From Apoderus coryli (lineage: Eukaryota > Arthropoda > Insecta > Coleoptera > Attelabidae), in assembly GCA_911728435.2 (NCBI GenBank), contig OU452204.1, positions 19,344,001 to 19,408,000 on the forward strand: a stretch of 64,000 bases of DNA, in the 5' to 3' direction. Positions within the stretch are counted from its first letter, which is position 1. Every line of letters begins with the position of its first letter. The position numbers were made by a program, and so were the translations under genes. The notes beneath the pieces are model-generated. The model searched no databases. It saw only the letters and a program-made list of their open reading frames with translations, and was not told the origin of the DNA. Positions 10,051-21,597 of this stretch are shown here, piece by piece.

Positions 10051-12395
10051 GTCCGAGACACGACATGATGTTTTGAAAAAATCATCCGTTTGATGCAGTC
10101 CAAAAAACCACGGACAAACTTTGGAACCCCTCGATGAGACGCGGCCAAAATGCGACGTTTATGCCCCTTTAGACCAACATCAATGATACTTTTTATAACT
10201 TATTGTACACTATGTTTTGATAGTAGTTCAACTGAACTAATTATTTTTTTTTTGTTTTTCAGGTAAGTGTCCATTAAACAACAGTCTCGTATGCTTATCG
10301 TGATCGCTAGTAATATGTGAGTATTTCTAATATAATTGACAATTTTGAACAGATTTACATCATTTTAAAACTTTAAATAATCATTTGTTGATAAATAATG
10401 AGGTACCTATTTAGTGTTTAAAAATCGGCTACGCCTATGAGGGCTAAAATGCGTTCAAATATCCCTACTTATATTCTGATAATTTAAGAAATATCACAAC
10501 AAACTAAAACTATACTTAGGTGTTTCATTTGAAATAAGCAAAAACAGACCTCCATTAGCCGCAACTTCTGGGACACCCTGTATAGTGCCATATTGTATTT
10601 CTCTTGTAAATTAAATAAAATAGAAAATATTCAACATTTTGTTCGATATTACAAATACAAACCATGGCTATTTAAAATACAGTGTCTCCCTAAAGTAAAT
10701 CCCTCTGTTGCATTTTATACTACATTGAAAATGTTATCATATCAATACGATATTACTTGTAAATCATGTGTCGTGATTACTATTGCATATATTCATATTT
10801 TAACAATAATCTAAGAGGTTTTTCTGTATGTTGAAGATTTTAATTGTTTGGTTAGTTTTGAGCAGATTGGATTAAACGTTATTTCCTAAAGGTAAACTTT
10901 GAGTAAATAATATTAATATAATTTACTCCAACAGTTGCTGTTATCCAAACGACACAAACAAACTGTACACAATGATTAGCATTCGTCATCTGAATAGACA
11001 GAAATTGAAATATTTATGACAGTTCAAAAGCATGAAACCTCACAAAACATTTGAAATTTTATAAATGAACATTTATGGACCGAACAAAATCCGCATGTTG
11101 TTCTAGAAATATAAATTCAGGAAAAGTCTAGTTTACCTTTCTTCAATTCAAAGTCAGCGACGTTTCGCAGGTTTATTTTCGTTTTTTCAACCTTCAACCA
11201 GCATACACATTCACTTGCAGTCATCAACACAGTGGCTGTATCTGGCCACTTTCGAAGCGACTATTGATTGGCACTGGCCCCTACGGTGGCCGATGTTTCT
11301 CTAGACCAAAAGCTGTTGAACAAAGTAATTTTAGTTGTGCAGAATTTCAAGCACTGCTTGTATGTGTGTATGCCAATGACACCGGATTATAATGCGGTGT
11401 TCTCTCATATTTGCAACAATTTTACCCAATTATATCGTGTTCGACAAGAGATACCGCTATTTATCAACGCCGCCACTTGATTTGGTGTTTAATGTCGACG
11501 CATTTTCGAATTTTAAATCGGTATTTATTCATTGGGAAATGATGATGATGATGATGATGGCTGTATTTGAGGTTAAATAGTTGACTAATAGCTGCATGAA
11601 AGATGTTTCGATTTGTTTATTGTAAGAAAAATAGCATTATACGACACTTACTTACTTTTCTGATTTTTGGGTTGATGGAAAATGATTTTTTCTCTTGCCA
11701 ATGCATGTCTTTTTCTACGAACAAGATGCTTGCAAGCAAGAACCTTTGGAATTCGTGCACAAAGCTTTTTTATATCTAAGCAAAACTCTCACTCGTCAAT
11801 CTGCAATTCATGGTCATCCCTTTAGTGGATCATAAATAGAAGTCTCTTTAAATTTTATGGGAATTATTTTCAAAACTATATTTAATGCCAGCAAATGCTC
11901 CTGTTTACCCAATCTGTAGAGATAATCTAACAGACAATGACTAGGATTTTATAGTATAATTACATAAGAAGGATGATGGAACACTCTCTGCCAGCTCAAA
12001 TCCAATTCGATCGAGATTTTTTGATCCAAAAGCTAAATTTTGAAGGACCAACTATCTTTTTCCTTTGCAAATGTTAAGAAAGCTCATTTGTTGAATTTAG
12101 TTAGCAATTATTACTTCGCATGAATTTAATTTCCTCCGATGAGAAAAACTGAACCTGGCGGTCTGGAAAACCTTGGAACACAGCAATTCTCAGCAGAAAA
12201 CTATCATGCATGAAGAGCCTCTAAAATGTCTAGCAGAAACATGGAAACCTTCTCGATAAACTAAAATATTGCTATTTAAAAAGTTTCTGCCATTCGTACG
12301 TCTGCTCAATATGTTCAGTCGTAACTCATTCAGCAATATATCCTAATTATTTGACACATCGTTTTATGAGTGTCATCATCAGTTTCGTCCTTTGA
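10051..12395. other. Long interval without a recognised gene
   Basis: Mostly AT-rich unique-looking DNA. GGGACACCCTGTATA at 10570-10584 is the recurrent terminal motif. Near 11540 there is a short GATGAT run. ORFs of 60-75 codons (10593-10814, 11268-11480, 11392-11580) are unrecognised. Confidence 0.4.
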
Positions 12396-12490
12396 AAAAG
12401 TTCAACATTTTCAAGAAACCTCGCACAGGATTACTAATCTAACTCAAATAAGAGTCCAAATATGCTCCCAGATCTTTCACCACATCCTTC
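12396..12490 (-). pseudogene. LINE post-RT scrap
   Basis: On the minus strand the bases read DVVKDLGAYLDSYLS, resembling the VKDLGV..D..L motif downstream of the LINE RT domain. Nothing else of the element could be followed. Confidence 0.35.
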
Positions 12491-12918
12491 TTTTAAAGGC
12501 ATATATAATACTTGAAAATTGTGAATGAGCATATCGCTAGGATTATCACCAGAATGGAATTTTAGTTTCAATCAAGAATTAGCTGTAATATTTTGTTTCT
12601 TCCAAAGACATTGGAAAAACTGTATGCAAATGATGATTTATAGCAGTTTCAGCCAATCAGCATTTGAAAACAAATACGAGGGTTGTTTTTACAAACTATT
12701 TTATTGCTTTTTGAAATATTTGTCTTTATTTTGCGCACATCATCCATGTATTTTATAATCTCAACAGATTTTTTCGATCTTACGTGATTCATTAAGCTTC
12801 TGTCTGCTCTGCTGTGCTTTATTTCTAAAAGTTGGCCGAAGCGATTTAGTAAATGCTTGTGGAGTTAGGCCTTTTTTGAAATTGTAAACATTCTCAGCAT
12901 TAAAAGATCTCAAAATCT
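12491..12918. other. Interval with a possible mariner scrap
   Basis: About 12725-12805, read on the minus strand, shares short stretches with the mariner relic at 62.6-63.0 kb (for example AGCAGAGCA..TGAATCACGT and an EI.K....I.K.NIS pattern). It is too short to assign firmly. Confidence 0.25.
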
Positions 12919-14705
12919 ATGAATATAGTGATAATGCATGTCAAAAGCAGCAACTCTTACGTACAAGTAGTGAACTTGCTGGGACCATTATCTCAGTCGA
13001 GTGCTTCTTTTTTTCTCCATCCTGTGACTGAGGGTGACGTTTCTGATGCTATAAAATCCCTAAAAAATTCTTATTCTTTTGATGTTTATAATATGAATAG
13101 TCCAATTTTGAAACAGGTATTTGACTTGTTTCTTCCCCAACTAACAAATTTTATAAATAAGTGCTTTGAGGAGGGACAATTTCCGGACTCACTTAAATTA
13201 AGTAGGGTCACACCTATCTTGAAGAAAGGCAGTCCAAATGAGACAAGTAATTACAGACCAATTTCCATTATCCCTATCATAGGCAAAGTAATTGAAGTGC
13301 TTTTAAAAAAACAATTGAATCAATTTTTTGAGAAGAATAATTCCTTTTCCATTTCCCAATATGGTTTCAGGTGTGGAAAGTCCACGACGAATGCTGTTAT
13401 GAGGGTTGTGGGGGACATAGTTACATGTCTTGAGGAAGGGTCCTCATGCGCATTGTCACTCTGTGATCTGACAAGGGTTTTTGACTGCGTCTCTCACACC
13501 ATTCTCTTGGATAAACTTAGGCACTATGGGGTTATCTCTCATTGAAAGCTACTTAAAAAACCGACAGCAAAGGGTTTGCTTTCAGGATTCCACTTCAGGC
13601 GTAAGGGTAGTATCCCATGGAGTGCCACAGGGGTCGGTTCTAGGACCACTTCTCTTTATCGTTTACATTAATGATTTATGTTATTATATGAACCCTGTTA
13701 AATTGACTATGTTTGCAGATGATACTAGCATTGTTACTAATGCTAGAACACTCGATCAGTTGCATTATATCACAGAGCAGACCTTGAAAAATGCTGAGCA
13801 GTGGTTTGCTGCCAATCACCTGCAACTAAATAATAGTAAAACCCAACAATTTATTATTTCAAACAACAAAAAAGCAACGAAGGGTACATCAGTAACTCTT
13901 CTTGGTGTGGTGATTGATGATTCTCTTAGCTGGTCTGATCATGTTGACACATTGGCTGTCAAACTCTCTAGATTGGTCTTTTTGATCCGTAGATTGTCTG
14001 TTCTTATTGACTTTGAGTGTTTGAGGATGTGATATTTATCTCTGTTTCATAGTCATTTAAATTATGCTATCATTGTCTGGGGAAATAGCCCCCATTCTTT
14101 CAAGGTTTTTAAATTGCAGAAGATAGTTATCAGGATCCTGGCTGGTGTAGGCTATCGAGAACACTGCCGTCCTCTTTTTATTCGATTCGGTGTTCTGTCC
14201 CTGCCTTGTGTGTACATCTTGGCAACTCTAACGGAGATTCATTCTAATGTGAATAATATTGAAAGGAGCTCGGATTGTCACAGCTACGATACCCGAAATA
14301 GGAACGATTTAAGGCCATCCTATTATAGACTAACCAAGTCAATAAAAAACACACTGAATTTACATTTATATAACTTGTTGCCTGCACAGGTCAGGGCGTT
14401 GCGTGCTAGACCTTTTAAATTTACAGTTTCAGCGTTTTTGCAAAGATACTGTTTCTATACCATTGATGGGTATATGAAAACACCTTTTACTTAATGGGTG
14501 CTTAGCGGATCCAGACTTCTATGTACATTGTGATACTTGTTCATGTTATGTAGTGTTTATTATTTAAGTTTGTTTTTTACAATGTAAGATTTGCTAAAAT
14601 TTTTATATGTCATTTATTTTTACATGATGAAATGTACTTTTTTTGTTGACTCAGCTTTGTAGAAAAATGTAAATTATTCTAAGGCTAAATAAATAAATAA
14701 ATAAG
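12919..14705 (+). pseudogene. LINE reverse transcriptase, nearly readable copy
   Basis: 12919-13545 covers the pre-RT and early RT: DAIKSLKNSYSFDVYNMNSP, RVTPILKKGSPNETSNYRPI (finger motif), QYGFRCGKSTTNAV and LCDLTRVFDCVSH (motif A; the usual KAFD Lys/Ala are altered). The frame shifts once near 13530. 13481-14032 then holds GVPQGSVLGPLLFIVYINDL, TMFADDTSIV (both catalytic Asp present) and LLGVVIDDSLSW. A single in-frame TGA at 14030-14032 precedes YLSLFHSHLNYAIIVWGN, and the same frame continues to 14494 (SYDTRNRNDLRPSYYRL, FYTIDGYMKTPFT). The 3' UTR ends in an AAAT repeat near 14700. One frameshift and one nonsense codon break it. The endonuclease is missing. Confidence 0.8.
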
Positions 14706-15474
14706 TAAGTAATTTGAACAAAAGTTGTTCTAAAATCCCGTGGAACTACGCAATAAATGCCATTTCTTGGTGACTGACCCACAGGCATCATCATTCAGAA
14801 AGTACGGAAAAAATACATTTTTTATTAGTAGAAAACCACAACATAAACTGCAGGCGCAATGTTGTTATTATGCAAATTACTTCACCTAGAAACTGAGAAC
14901 AAAACTTCAATTAAGACATAATATTATGACACAAAGGATATAAAATGTGATAGTAAAGATATCTCCGTAGGCTGAAATGTTACTTTAATGAATATAATAA
15001 CGGATTAAATAAATACTACTTCAAGAATAATTTTCTTCAATAGTGTGTTGTTAAAAATTTTTTCTTTTCACTTCTTGAAATAACTAATGCAAATACCTGC
15101 TGCTCCACACCTCATACCTCATTATCGACACATAAATAATATATTAGTTCGATACGATATACCCCACTCTTTTGGCGATGCATAATATTATTGCACGAGT
15201 ACGTACTATTAGAAGAGTGATTCCCAAAATGTGCCTCTTCGTAGTAACTAGACAAAAAATTTGGTAGCCTACCGCAGTTACCATTTGCAAAAAAAATATT
15301 CTTCCGAAAAAACCAGGTATGCATAACTCTACTGAACAATGAATAGTTATTGGGCAATATATCCTCGGCCATTCTGACACCTCCTCAGCCTTACAAAATG
15401 ATTAAATGAGAATTACGAATACCGATTCGCACAGATAATCTACTCATCAATATTATGTTTGATATAAACCCACC
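14706..15474. other. Interval without a recognised gene
   Basis: AT-rich. Two overlapping minus-strand frames at 15112-15380 are unrecognised and compositionally like non-coding DNA. Confidence 0.4.
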
Positions 15475-15655
15475 TTCTTCTTCATGATCGATAGAGCTTC
15501 ACTATCACGTTTAGCGACCCCTCATTCTTTTAAGATTTTAATGACTTTCGAATAAATCCCATCTGGACCTGCCGCTTTTCTATTTTTTGGGAACAAGATT
15601 GAATGTTCGACTTGTTCTTTAGTTATATCTAGCCCTTCGCGTTTATATTGTTGAG
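15475..15655 (-). pseudogene. LINE pre-RT fragment on the minus strand
   Basis: Minus-strand reading gives REGLDITKEQVEHSILFPKN and RKAAGPDGIYSKVIKILKE, the K.AGPDGI..K.... motif that opens the LINE RT domain. It abuts, head to head, the family A copy starting at about 15660, so that copy probably inserted into or beside this older element. Confidence 0.55.
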
Positions 15656-15659
15656 GATT

Positions 15660-16344
15660 CAGGAGTGTCCGATCTTTCATCATCATTATCCTTTTTTAGT
15701 AATATAGCTGATATTGATTGGAATTTTGTGTCAGATATAAACACATCAATTGAAGAAAAATTTAATAATTTTATAAACATAATACCCGGAGAATGTATTA
15801 GAGTGTTTCCTTTACGTAGAAAACCCGATTTCAAGACTGGACACGCTATTAAATGGTTTACACCTGAAATTAGGCAAATGCGCGAAACACTTGCGCTATT
15901 GCGAGGACTGTCTACACAGTTTCCACAAATCGAAGGTATAAAACACATGGTTCGCTCTTATCGTAACTCGTATAGATCTCGTATTAAAATGGCAAAAAAA
16001 AAAAAATGCGAACGATACGTATATTGCAGATGGTTCTAATATTACTAGGGCTACATGGGATATTATCAACCATAAAAGGAATAGTTCTGCTACCCAACAA
16101 TTATTAACAAATCTTACTGTTAATGATTTCAATACATATTTTACCAGTATTGCGGAAACTTTAACCCATGACTTATCCTCAAATATCAGTCCACTGGATT
16201 TTTTGTCTATTGACGTTCCTGGCAATTTTGAGTTTAATGAAATATCTTTTATTGAGATGAATATTTTAATATTTAATATGACTTGTGTAAACTTTTTTTG
16301 GTAATAACATGTAATGACAATAAATAAATAAATAAATAAAGGTC
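15660..16344 (+). pseudogene. LINE family A, copy 3 (RT domain deleted)
   Basis: 15665-16020 encodes the linker between endonuclease and RT (WNFVSDINTSIEEKFNNFI, RKPDFKTGHAIKWFTPEIRQ, RSYRNSYRSRIKMAKKKK). After a frameshift at the A-run near 15995-16006 it continues ATWDIINHKRNSSATQQLL to FNEISFIEM. At about 16258 the sequence jumps directly to the 3' UTR of family A (TTTAATATTTAATATGACTT, ending GACAATAAATAAAT). The whole RT and C-terminal region is therefore deleted. The match to the 3' ends of the copies at 9.95 and 30.6 kb is nearly exact, so family membership is clear. Confidence 0.7.
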
Positions 16345-17229
16345 TTTCATCTAGCTATACCACCCACCGACAAAAAAAATGCAAAGTTTGGGAAGCACTG
16401 TAATAGTACTAAATATTTCAAGCATCCTGCACAATAAACAATTATTTATAATATACTTAACAATAATTAGTTATACATACCTACTTAATAACGAATAAGT
16501 AACAACAAAAATACAGGTCGTGTTAAATAAAACATGAATAATATTTATTAAAAAGCTGTAAAAGTTAAGTAATACGAGATGTGCACTGTTTATAGGATAA
16601 ATATGCGAATATATAAAATAAATGAATTTATTCTATGTATGAGAACGACGCCGGAGGGGTCAAAACTTTTTAATTTACATTGTAGCTATATTAGGGTGGT
16701 GATCCGTACGGTATAGCAATATTATTATTATGGCGAAATGTTTGTTATTTTTATTTAGAAAGTTCACACCTCTGCATGAAATATGCATATTTATTATGTT
16801 TATAAAAATTTAATACCTTTGTGAATCTGTGAAAATGCTGATTTTATTAATGATACAATAGGTAGTGTTTTATATTTTAGCGATTTTATTGGTAAAATTT
16901 CCAAAATTTTTACTTTCTTAAAGCACATTATTTGGGCATATCGCCACTATTTCAATCAATGGCTCATATGTTAAAAAAGTTGAATAAAACTTAATATAAA
17001 CAAAAACGTAAATTAAAAAACTTTTGCTGTTTTGATTATAATAGTTTCTTTTAATTTCCTCTTTGTAGAGTTAAATTCGTATTCTAGAATTTTAACATTG
17101 TCCCATAGAATCCTATTAAATGTTTGATACGCGTATTGGGCTATGTTAGTTTTTTGAAATTCCTTATAATCATATTATTGGTGTATAGAACTATCAAGAG
17201 CATTACAAATGTCAATATAAAAACAAAAA
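16345..17229. other. Interval without a recognised gene
   Basis: AT-rich unique-looking DNA; nothing recognised. Confidence 0.4.
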
Positions 17230-18165
17230 ACTTCCCTAAACAATAAACAAAAACAAACAGTCAAAAAGTTAGATAGTCAGATCACTGAAATCATTTAACA
17301 TAAATTCATCAAATGGATAAAAACATTTATCTATTAAATATGCCTTCAGTATAGACTTAAACGGCTTCACGGGGAGTTCCCGAACCCTCTCCGGCAGTGC
17401 GTTGTATGCTCTCGGACCATAATAATTCTTGGCCGATCGAGAGCCCGTTATTCTACTGAACTGCACCCTGATGTCCGAACCATGTCTAGTACCGTGCTCA
17501 TGAATATTCCTCTGCAAACTATACTCATGCATACTCGCCCTAACGTAAACCAGAGAATGCAACACAAACACGGAAGGAACCGTCAAAATTCGAAGGCTTC
17601 TAAAAATGTGCCTAGTCCTCCCGATACTTCAAGCTGCCAATAACACGAACCACTCTTCGCAAATACTCGTGCGGCACCAGGCGAGTGGCCCCAATTTACA
17701 ATAGAATAAGAGATCAGGGAATGAATACACACATAGTCAGTATGATGTCAGCAGAACTCTTCCAGAGACTGAATTTGCCAGATTTCGCAATAGATATATA
17801 TTACGGTTGACCCTCTTTGCTAAGCAATCAATGCAGTTTAGGATCTAAAACCACCCCCAGATATCTAACGCTGTCAACGTCGCGGAACATGTTCAAATTT
17901 TCTTTTGAAAATCCTATAATCTGTGTTTTGTCTAGATTAAGACTTAATCCATTTGCCGCAAACCAGTCAGAAACATGCTCGAGTCAGTAACTGGCACTTT
18001 AAAATCATTGATATAATAAGAAAAGAATTGGGCCCAGCACCGAGCCCTGGGGAACCCCATACTTTACCGGCAGAGTCCGAGAGACTTTCCCACTCATGTC
18101 AACCAGCTCTTGACGATTACTCAGATATGATGTCATGTCATGTCATGTTCTCCTTGGTATTCTTT
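17230..18165 (-). pseudogene. LINE on the minus strand with the catalytic segment deleted
   Basis: Reading right to left, about 18120-18020 gives LVDMSGKVSRTL and YGVPQGSVLGP..LF (RT motif B; a few codons degraded). Near 17990 a deletion removes the region that should hold the YADD motif. 17980-17810 then gives WFAANGLSLNLDKTQIIGFS and RYLGVVLDPKL. After several broken frames, 17586-17269 is open for 105 codons: RNIHEHGTRHGSDIRVQFSR, YYGPRAYNALPERVRELPVK and FYPFDEFMLNDF. Family-typical order confirms a single Jockey-like element. It is dead by loss of motif C and by frameshifts. Confidence 0.7.
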
Positions 18166-18693
18166 TACTCTAACTTTCAGTGGCCTGCCTGTTTCTCTAA
18201 TATAATATCAGTTACAACCACATGGAACTACATTATTTCATATAGACAGTTTCCCTTTCCTACGCAAACTGACTAGCGATTGCGCCGCTAATCTTTTTGT
18301 ATGCAATAACTACCATCTCGAAGTGATCGGAATAAACGTATGTTTGCTTAGGTCGCTCACTATGCTACTAGTCTAGAATTCTATAAATATAAATTTTGGC
18401 TCTTGGAATATACTGAAAAAAAAAACATTATGACCCTAAAGCTGCAATGCTTGGAGACCCCTGATCTAACACATAGTAACAACGTCTTAGTTAGCAAGAT
18501 ACTTACTTTCTTTGTTAAGCATTTTTGCCTTTTTTAGATTGTTTTTTGGAAATATCAAAATGAAGACTTGAAAATTTTAAATAAAAAAAAACGGCCACTA
18601 AAAAAACGAGCTGACCCGAATGCATTGCATACTCTATGAACTGTGCACATATGCACATTGCAATGTAGTTTGTCGTAACTGACTGTATTACCA
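18166..18693. other. Interval without a recognised gene
   Basis: Contains short tandem GTCATGTCAT words near 18130-18150 at its left edge; otherwise nothing seen. Confidence 0.35.
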
Positions 18694-18721
18694 CTGATGA
18701 TGGAGCTTGTAGCTCCGGAAC
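18694..18721 (+). ncRNA. Hammerhead-like core motif (degenerate)
   Basis: CTGATGA at 18694-18700 is followed by a 6-bp stem GGAGCT/AGCTCC (18702-18707 with 18711-18716) around TGT, then GGAAC. The order matches CUGANGA-stem II-GAAA of hammerhead ribozymes, but one extra base sits before the stem and the GAAA box reads GGAAC. Self-cleavage is not implied. Confidence 0.3.
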
Positions 18722-18729
18722 ATGTTTGG

Positions 18730-19954
18730 TAGCTTAGTAATATATTTGTTTCGTTTCGTGGAGGATTGACTTTCATTTCCGGTTAAAATGCTCAGAAAAG
18801 ATCATGGTTCAATGTGATTCCAGTTGACAATAGCTGCTATAGCTGTTGCGCTCCACAGGGTGTTCCAAATTTGGGACAGAAACTTCGTCTCATTGTATAT
18901 GCTCAAATTCCAATCTGAATACAAACTGCTGACATAGCATCGTTACTGGAAAATCAATCTACAATTAAAAAAAATCATCAAACTCAAATGAGCGCTTCGC
19001 GAGGAAGCCAACTTTAAAATTGGGGCCAGTTTTTTGTGGTCGGTTTTTTGCATTGCCCTTATTATATTGTTTTAAATAGTAAACATATCTGAAAACTTCA
19101 GCGTGTTGCCGGTAAATTACAAGAGGTACGAAAAAAGAGTCAGAGCTAGGTGATAGTAAATTCTGTGAAAACCTAAATAATTGCTTTTCAAGCAGCAGTA
19201 TATAGTATAAGTAGCGATATTATATTATACAAGTAAATAACAGAAGTAATTATATTCACATTACTGTTGATTAGAATTCCAGGCATAATTTGGTTTAACG
19301 ACCTCTGCAAACTAATATTCCACTAATTTAATATTATATAAGATGTAGGTGTGGCACGCCACTGTCTAACAGCCGCTATAATTATTTTTATTATTTTTAA
19401 TATACTGAAGAAGACGTCGACGACGGGTTCACGGTCGTTATCATTAAATATTATAAGTTTTATTCTGGTACCATTTGTTCCTTGATTGCTGTGTAATCAT
19501 ATACATTTGGTACATGTAAGAATCACTAAATTACACAATATTATATATTGTTTTTATTTTCTCATTATTTTTAATGTGTTTACCGAAATTATTATTCTTC
19601 TTCTTCTTCGATCATGTCTGATAGAATGAAAGTGGGAGAATTGATTGATGTATGATGTAAGGTGTGTTTATTTAAAACCATATTAGTATGCAAAATTGAC
19701 AGTTCTGACCTTATTGACAGTTTGGAAATATGCCCGACTAGTTGGTACGTAATATCTTTCTTTCTTTCTGAACTGCTTCAGCTACTAAACTTGATTTCCA
19801 TCATTTGAATTGTTTATATTTAAAACTCTGAAAACTCACTTAACTCTTTTTTGGTACACTCTATAATAATGGTACAGTTGCCGCAATAATAAAAAGGTTC
19901 ATTTTGATTGGTATTTAAGCAATATCCCAATGGCATCGTGCCAATATGCATTTT
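18730..19954. other. Interval without a recognised gene
   Basis: Contains CACAGGGTGTTCCAAAT near 18855, the common terminal motif, and a CTT run near 19605. No coding seen. Confidence 0.4.
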
Positions 19955-19958
19955 TTAA

Positions 19959-20573
19959 CCCTAGAGAACTCGCGCTAAGAAAATTACGGCAGAACTCGCG
20001 CGTGAGCATTTCTCTCATTATTTATTATTGTGTATTTTTTTTATTGTGACGAGACAACATTACACTCAAATAATTACGCATAATTCTTAAAGAAGTGGTG
20101 CCTTTTTTTTGGACTTTCGGTTTTTTCTTCTTGGGCAAAATCTAGCTTGATCTTCTGCCGTTATACGTTCGGGTTGAGGAATGCCTACCAGTTCTCTACT
20201 TCGCTGTGTTCTGTTGAATGCCATACATATTACTGAAGCTCGGTATACTAAGTGTGGTTTCGTCAATTGCTTTCATCCTCAGAAACATTTGACGATCTTC
20301 AATAATTTCTGTATTGTCTTTATATATTTGGAAAATACAAACGCCACAACTCGCGCAATGAGAGAATCACTCACAAACCTGCACTTGATCAACAACTTCA
20401 TAATATATCGCAGAACACAGTGTACTGAATTTTGAATTTAACTAATCAGGGGGCGCAACGTGAACACAAAGTCAGCTAGAGAGCGAGGTAGGCTCATCCA
20501 GTGTCTATATCGTGAAATCTTGCGATTTTAGGCGAATCGTGAGAGAAATGCTCATAGCGCGAGTGCTGCAGGG
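19959..20573 (-). mobile_element. piggyBac-like relic with TTAA-type ends
   Basis: The left end is TTAA (19955-19958) followed by CCCTAGAGAACTCGCGC. The right end, inverted, reads CCCTGCAGCACTCGCGC, followed outside by a decayed TTAA (TGAA, 20574-20577). Both arms continue to TGAGCATTTCTCTCA. The left arm holds GAACTCGCGC twice. Inside, the minus strand near 20250-20110 reads AFNRTQRSRELVGIPQPERI and QARFCPRRKNRKS, like the basic/Cys tail of a piggyBac transposase, in no long open frame. TTAA target sites and CCCT..-type termini are known for piggyBac. The arms match imperfectly, so this is an old, internally deleted copy. Confidence 0.55.
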
Positions 20574-20577
20574 TGAA

Positions 20578-21287
20578 CAAAACTCTGTAGCTTCCTTAAT
20601 AAGGTACTTTTGAAAGTGAATAAAAATTCTCCATTATCAAAGAATTTTTAAATTTTATTTCTGTATTTTTGCGGATAATGGTGAGATTTACTTTAAACCA
20701 CTAGTTACGAAAAACTTTACTTAAGTTAATGAAAAGTAAACTGTTTGTCTGTCGAAAACACAACTTTCACGTTCATAGTTAATTTTGGGACACTCTGTAC
20801 TATGTATCTCCTTCTACTATAAATTTATTGGAATTTAATTAACTTTTTATGTCATCTAAACGTACATGACAATAAATTATTATTATGAAAAAAAAAAACA
20901 AGTGGTTATTCATTAGCATATTTATTAGAAAATGATTGACTGTTTATTAATTATGCTTAAACCGCTTTTGATATATATAACACTTATCCATAAATAAAAA
21001 TCATAAAAATAAATAGCAACAAACGAGCGTGTTTCTCCACAAAACAAAATTCGAAATATATTTATTGGTAATAAATTTTATAATATTTTATTATATTATA
21101 ATAATATATTTTCTGGTATTCTTAGTCTGTTCAACGTGAGTATTATTGATGTCTATATATATATTAAATTTCGAATAATATTCCATTAAACATATAACAT
21201 TTATAGACGTAACTAGAATGTACCAAAAGAGGGGGTCAACCATAAAGCCCACCAACTTTTGTATAATTACTAATTAAAATAATTAAA
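20578..21287. other. Interval without a recognised gene
   Basis: AT-rich, with GGGACACTCTGTAC near 20787-20800 (common terminal motif). Nothing else recognised. Confidence 0.4.
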
Positions 21288-21540
21288 TCGGTTGTGTCAC
21301 CCAAAAACTTTCCCCCCGACAGGATGTAAATATATGACCTGCGTAACGAAACAGAATTTTAATAATAATTATTATTATAATGGTATTATTTTTATTATTT
21401 CCAATAAACTAACCTAACAAACTAACTACTTTATTCCAAAATTAGAAATAAAAAAAATTGTAAGAGGTGGGATTTTAACCCAGGACCTTCCGCATACAAA
21501 GCGCGCACTCAATCACTGAGTTAGACGCGTATCATACCAT
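21288..21540 (-). mobile_element. tRNA-derived SINE, copy 2
   Basis: On the minus strand the tRNA-like head (about 21540-21464) reads CTAACTCAGTGATTGAGTGC (A-box region), then GCGCTTTGTATGC and a B-box-like GGGTTAAAATCCC. The body repeats that of copy 1 at 5.15-5.36 kb (TTCTAATTTTGGAATAAAGT, CGCAGGTCATATATTT) and ends GGGTGACACAACCGATT. A TTA-rich insertion lengthens this body. The copy sits immediately left of the AT-rich palindromic array. Confidence 0.6.
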
Positions 21541-21597
21541 TATGTGAATTACGCCCTTATAGATACCATATACCAACTAACGAAATGTTGAGTAGTA

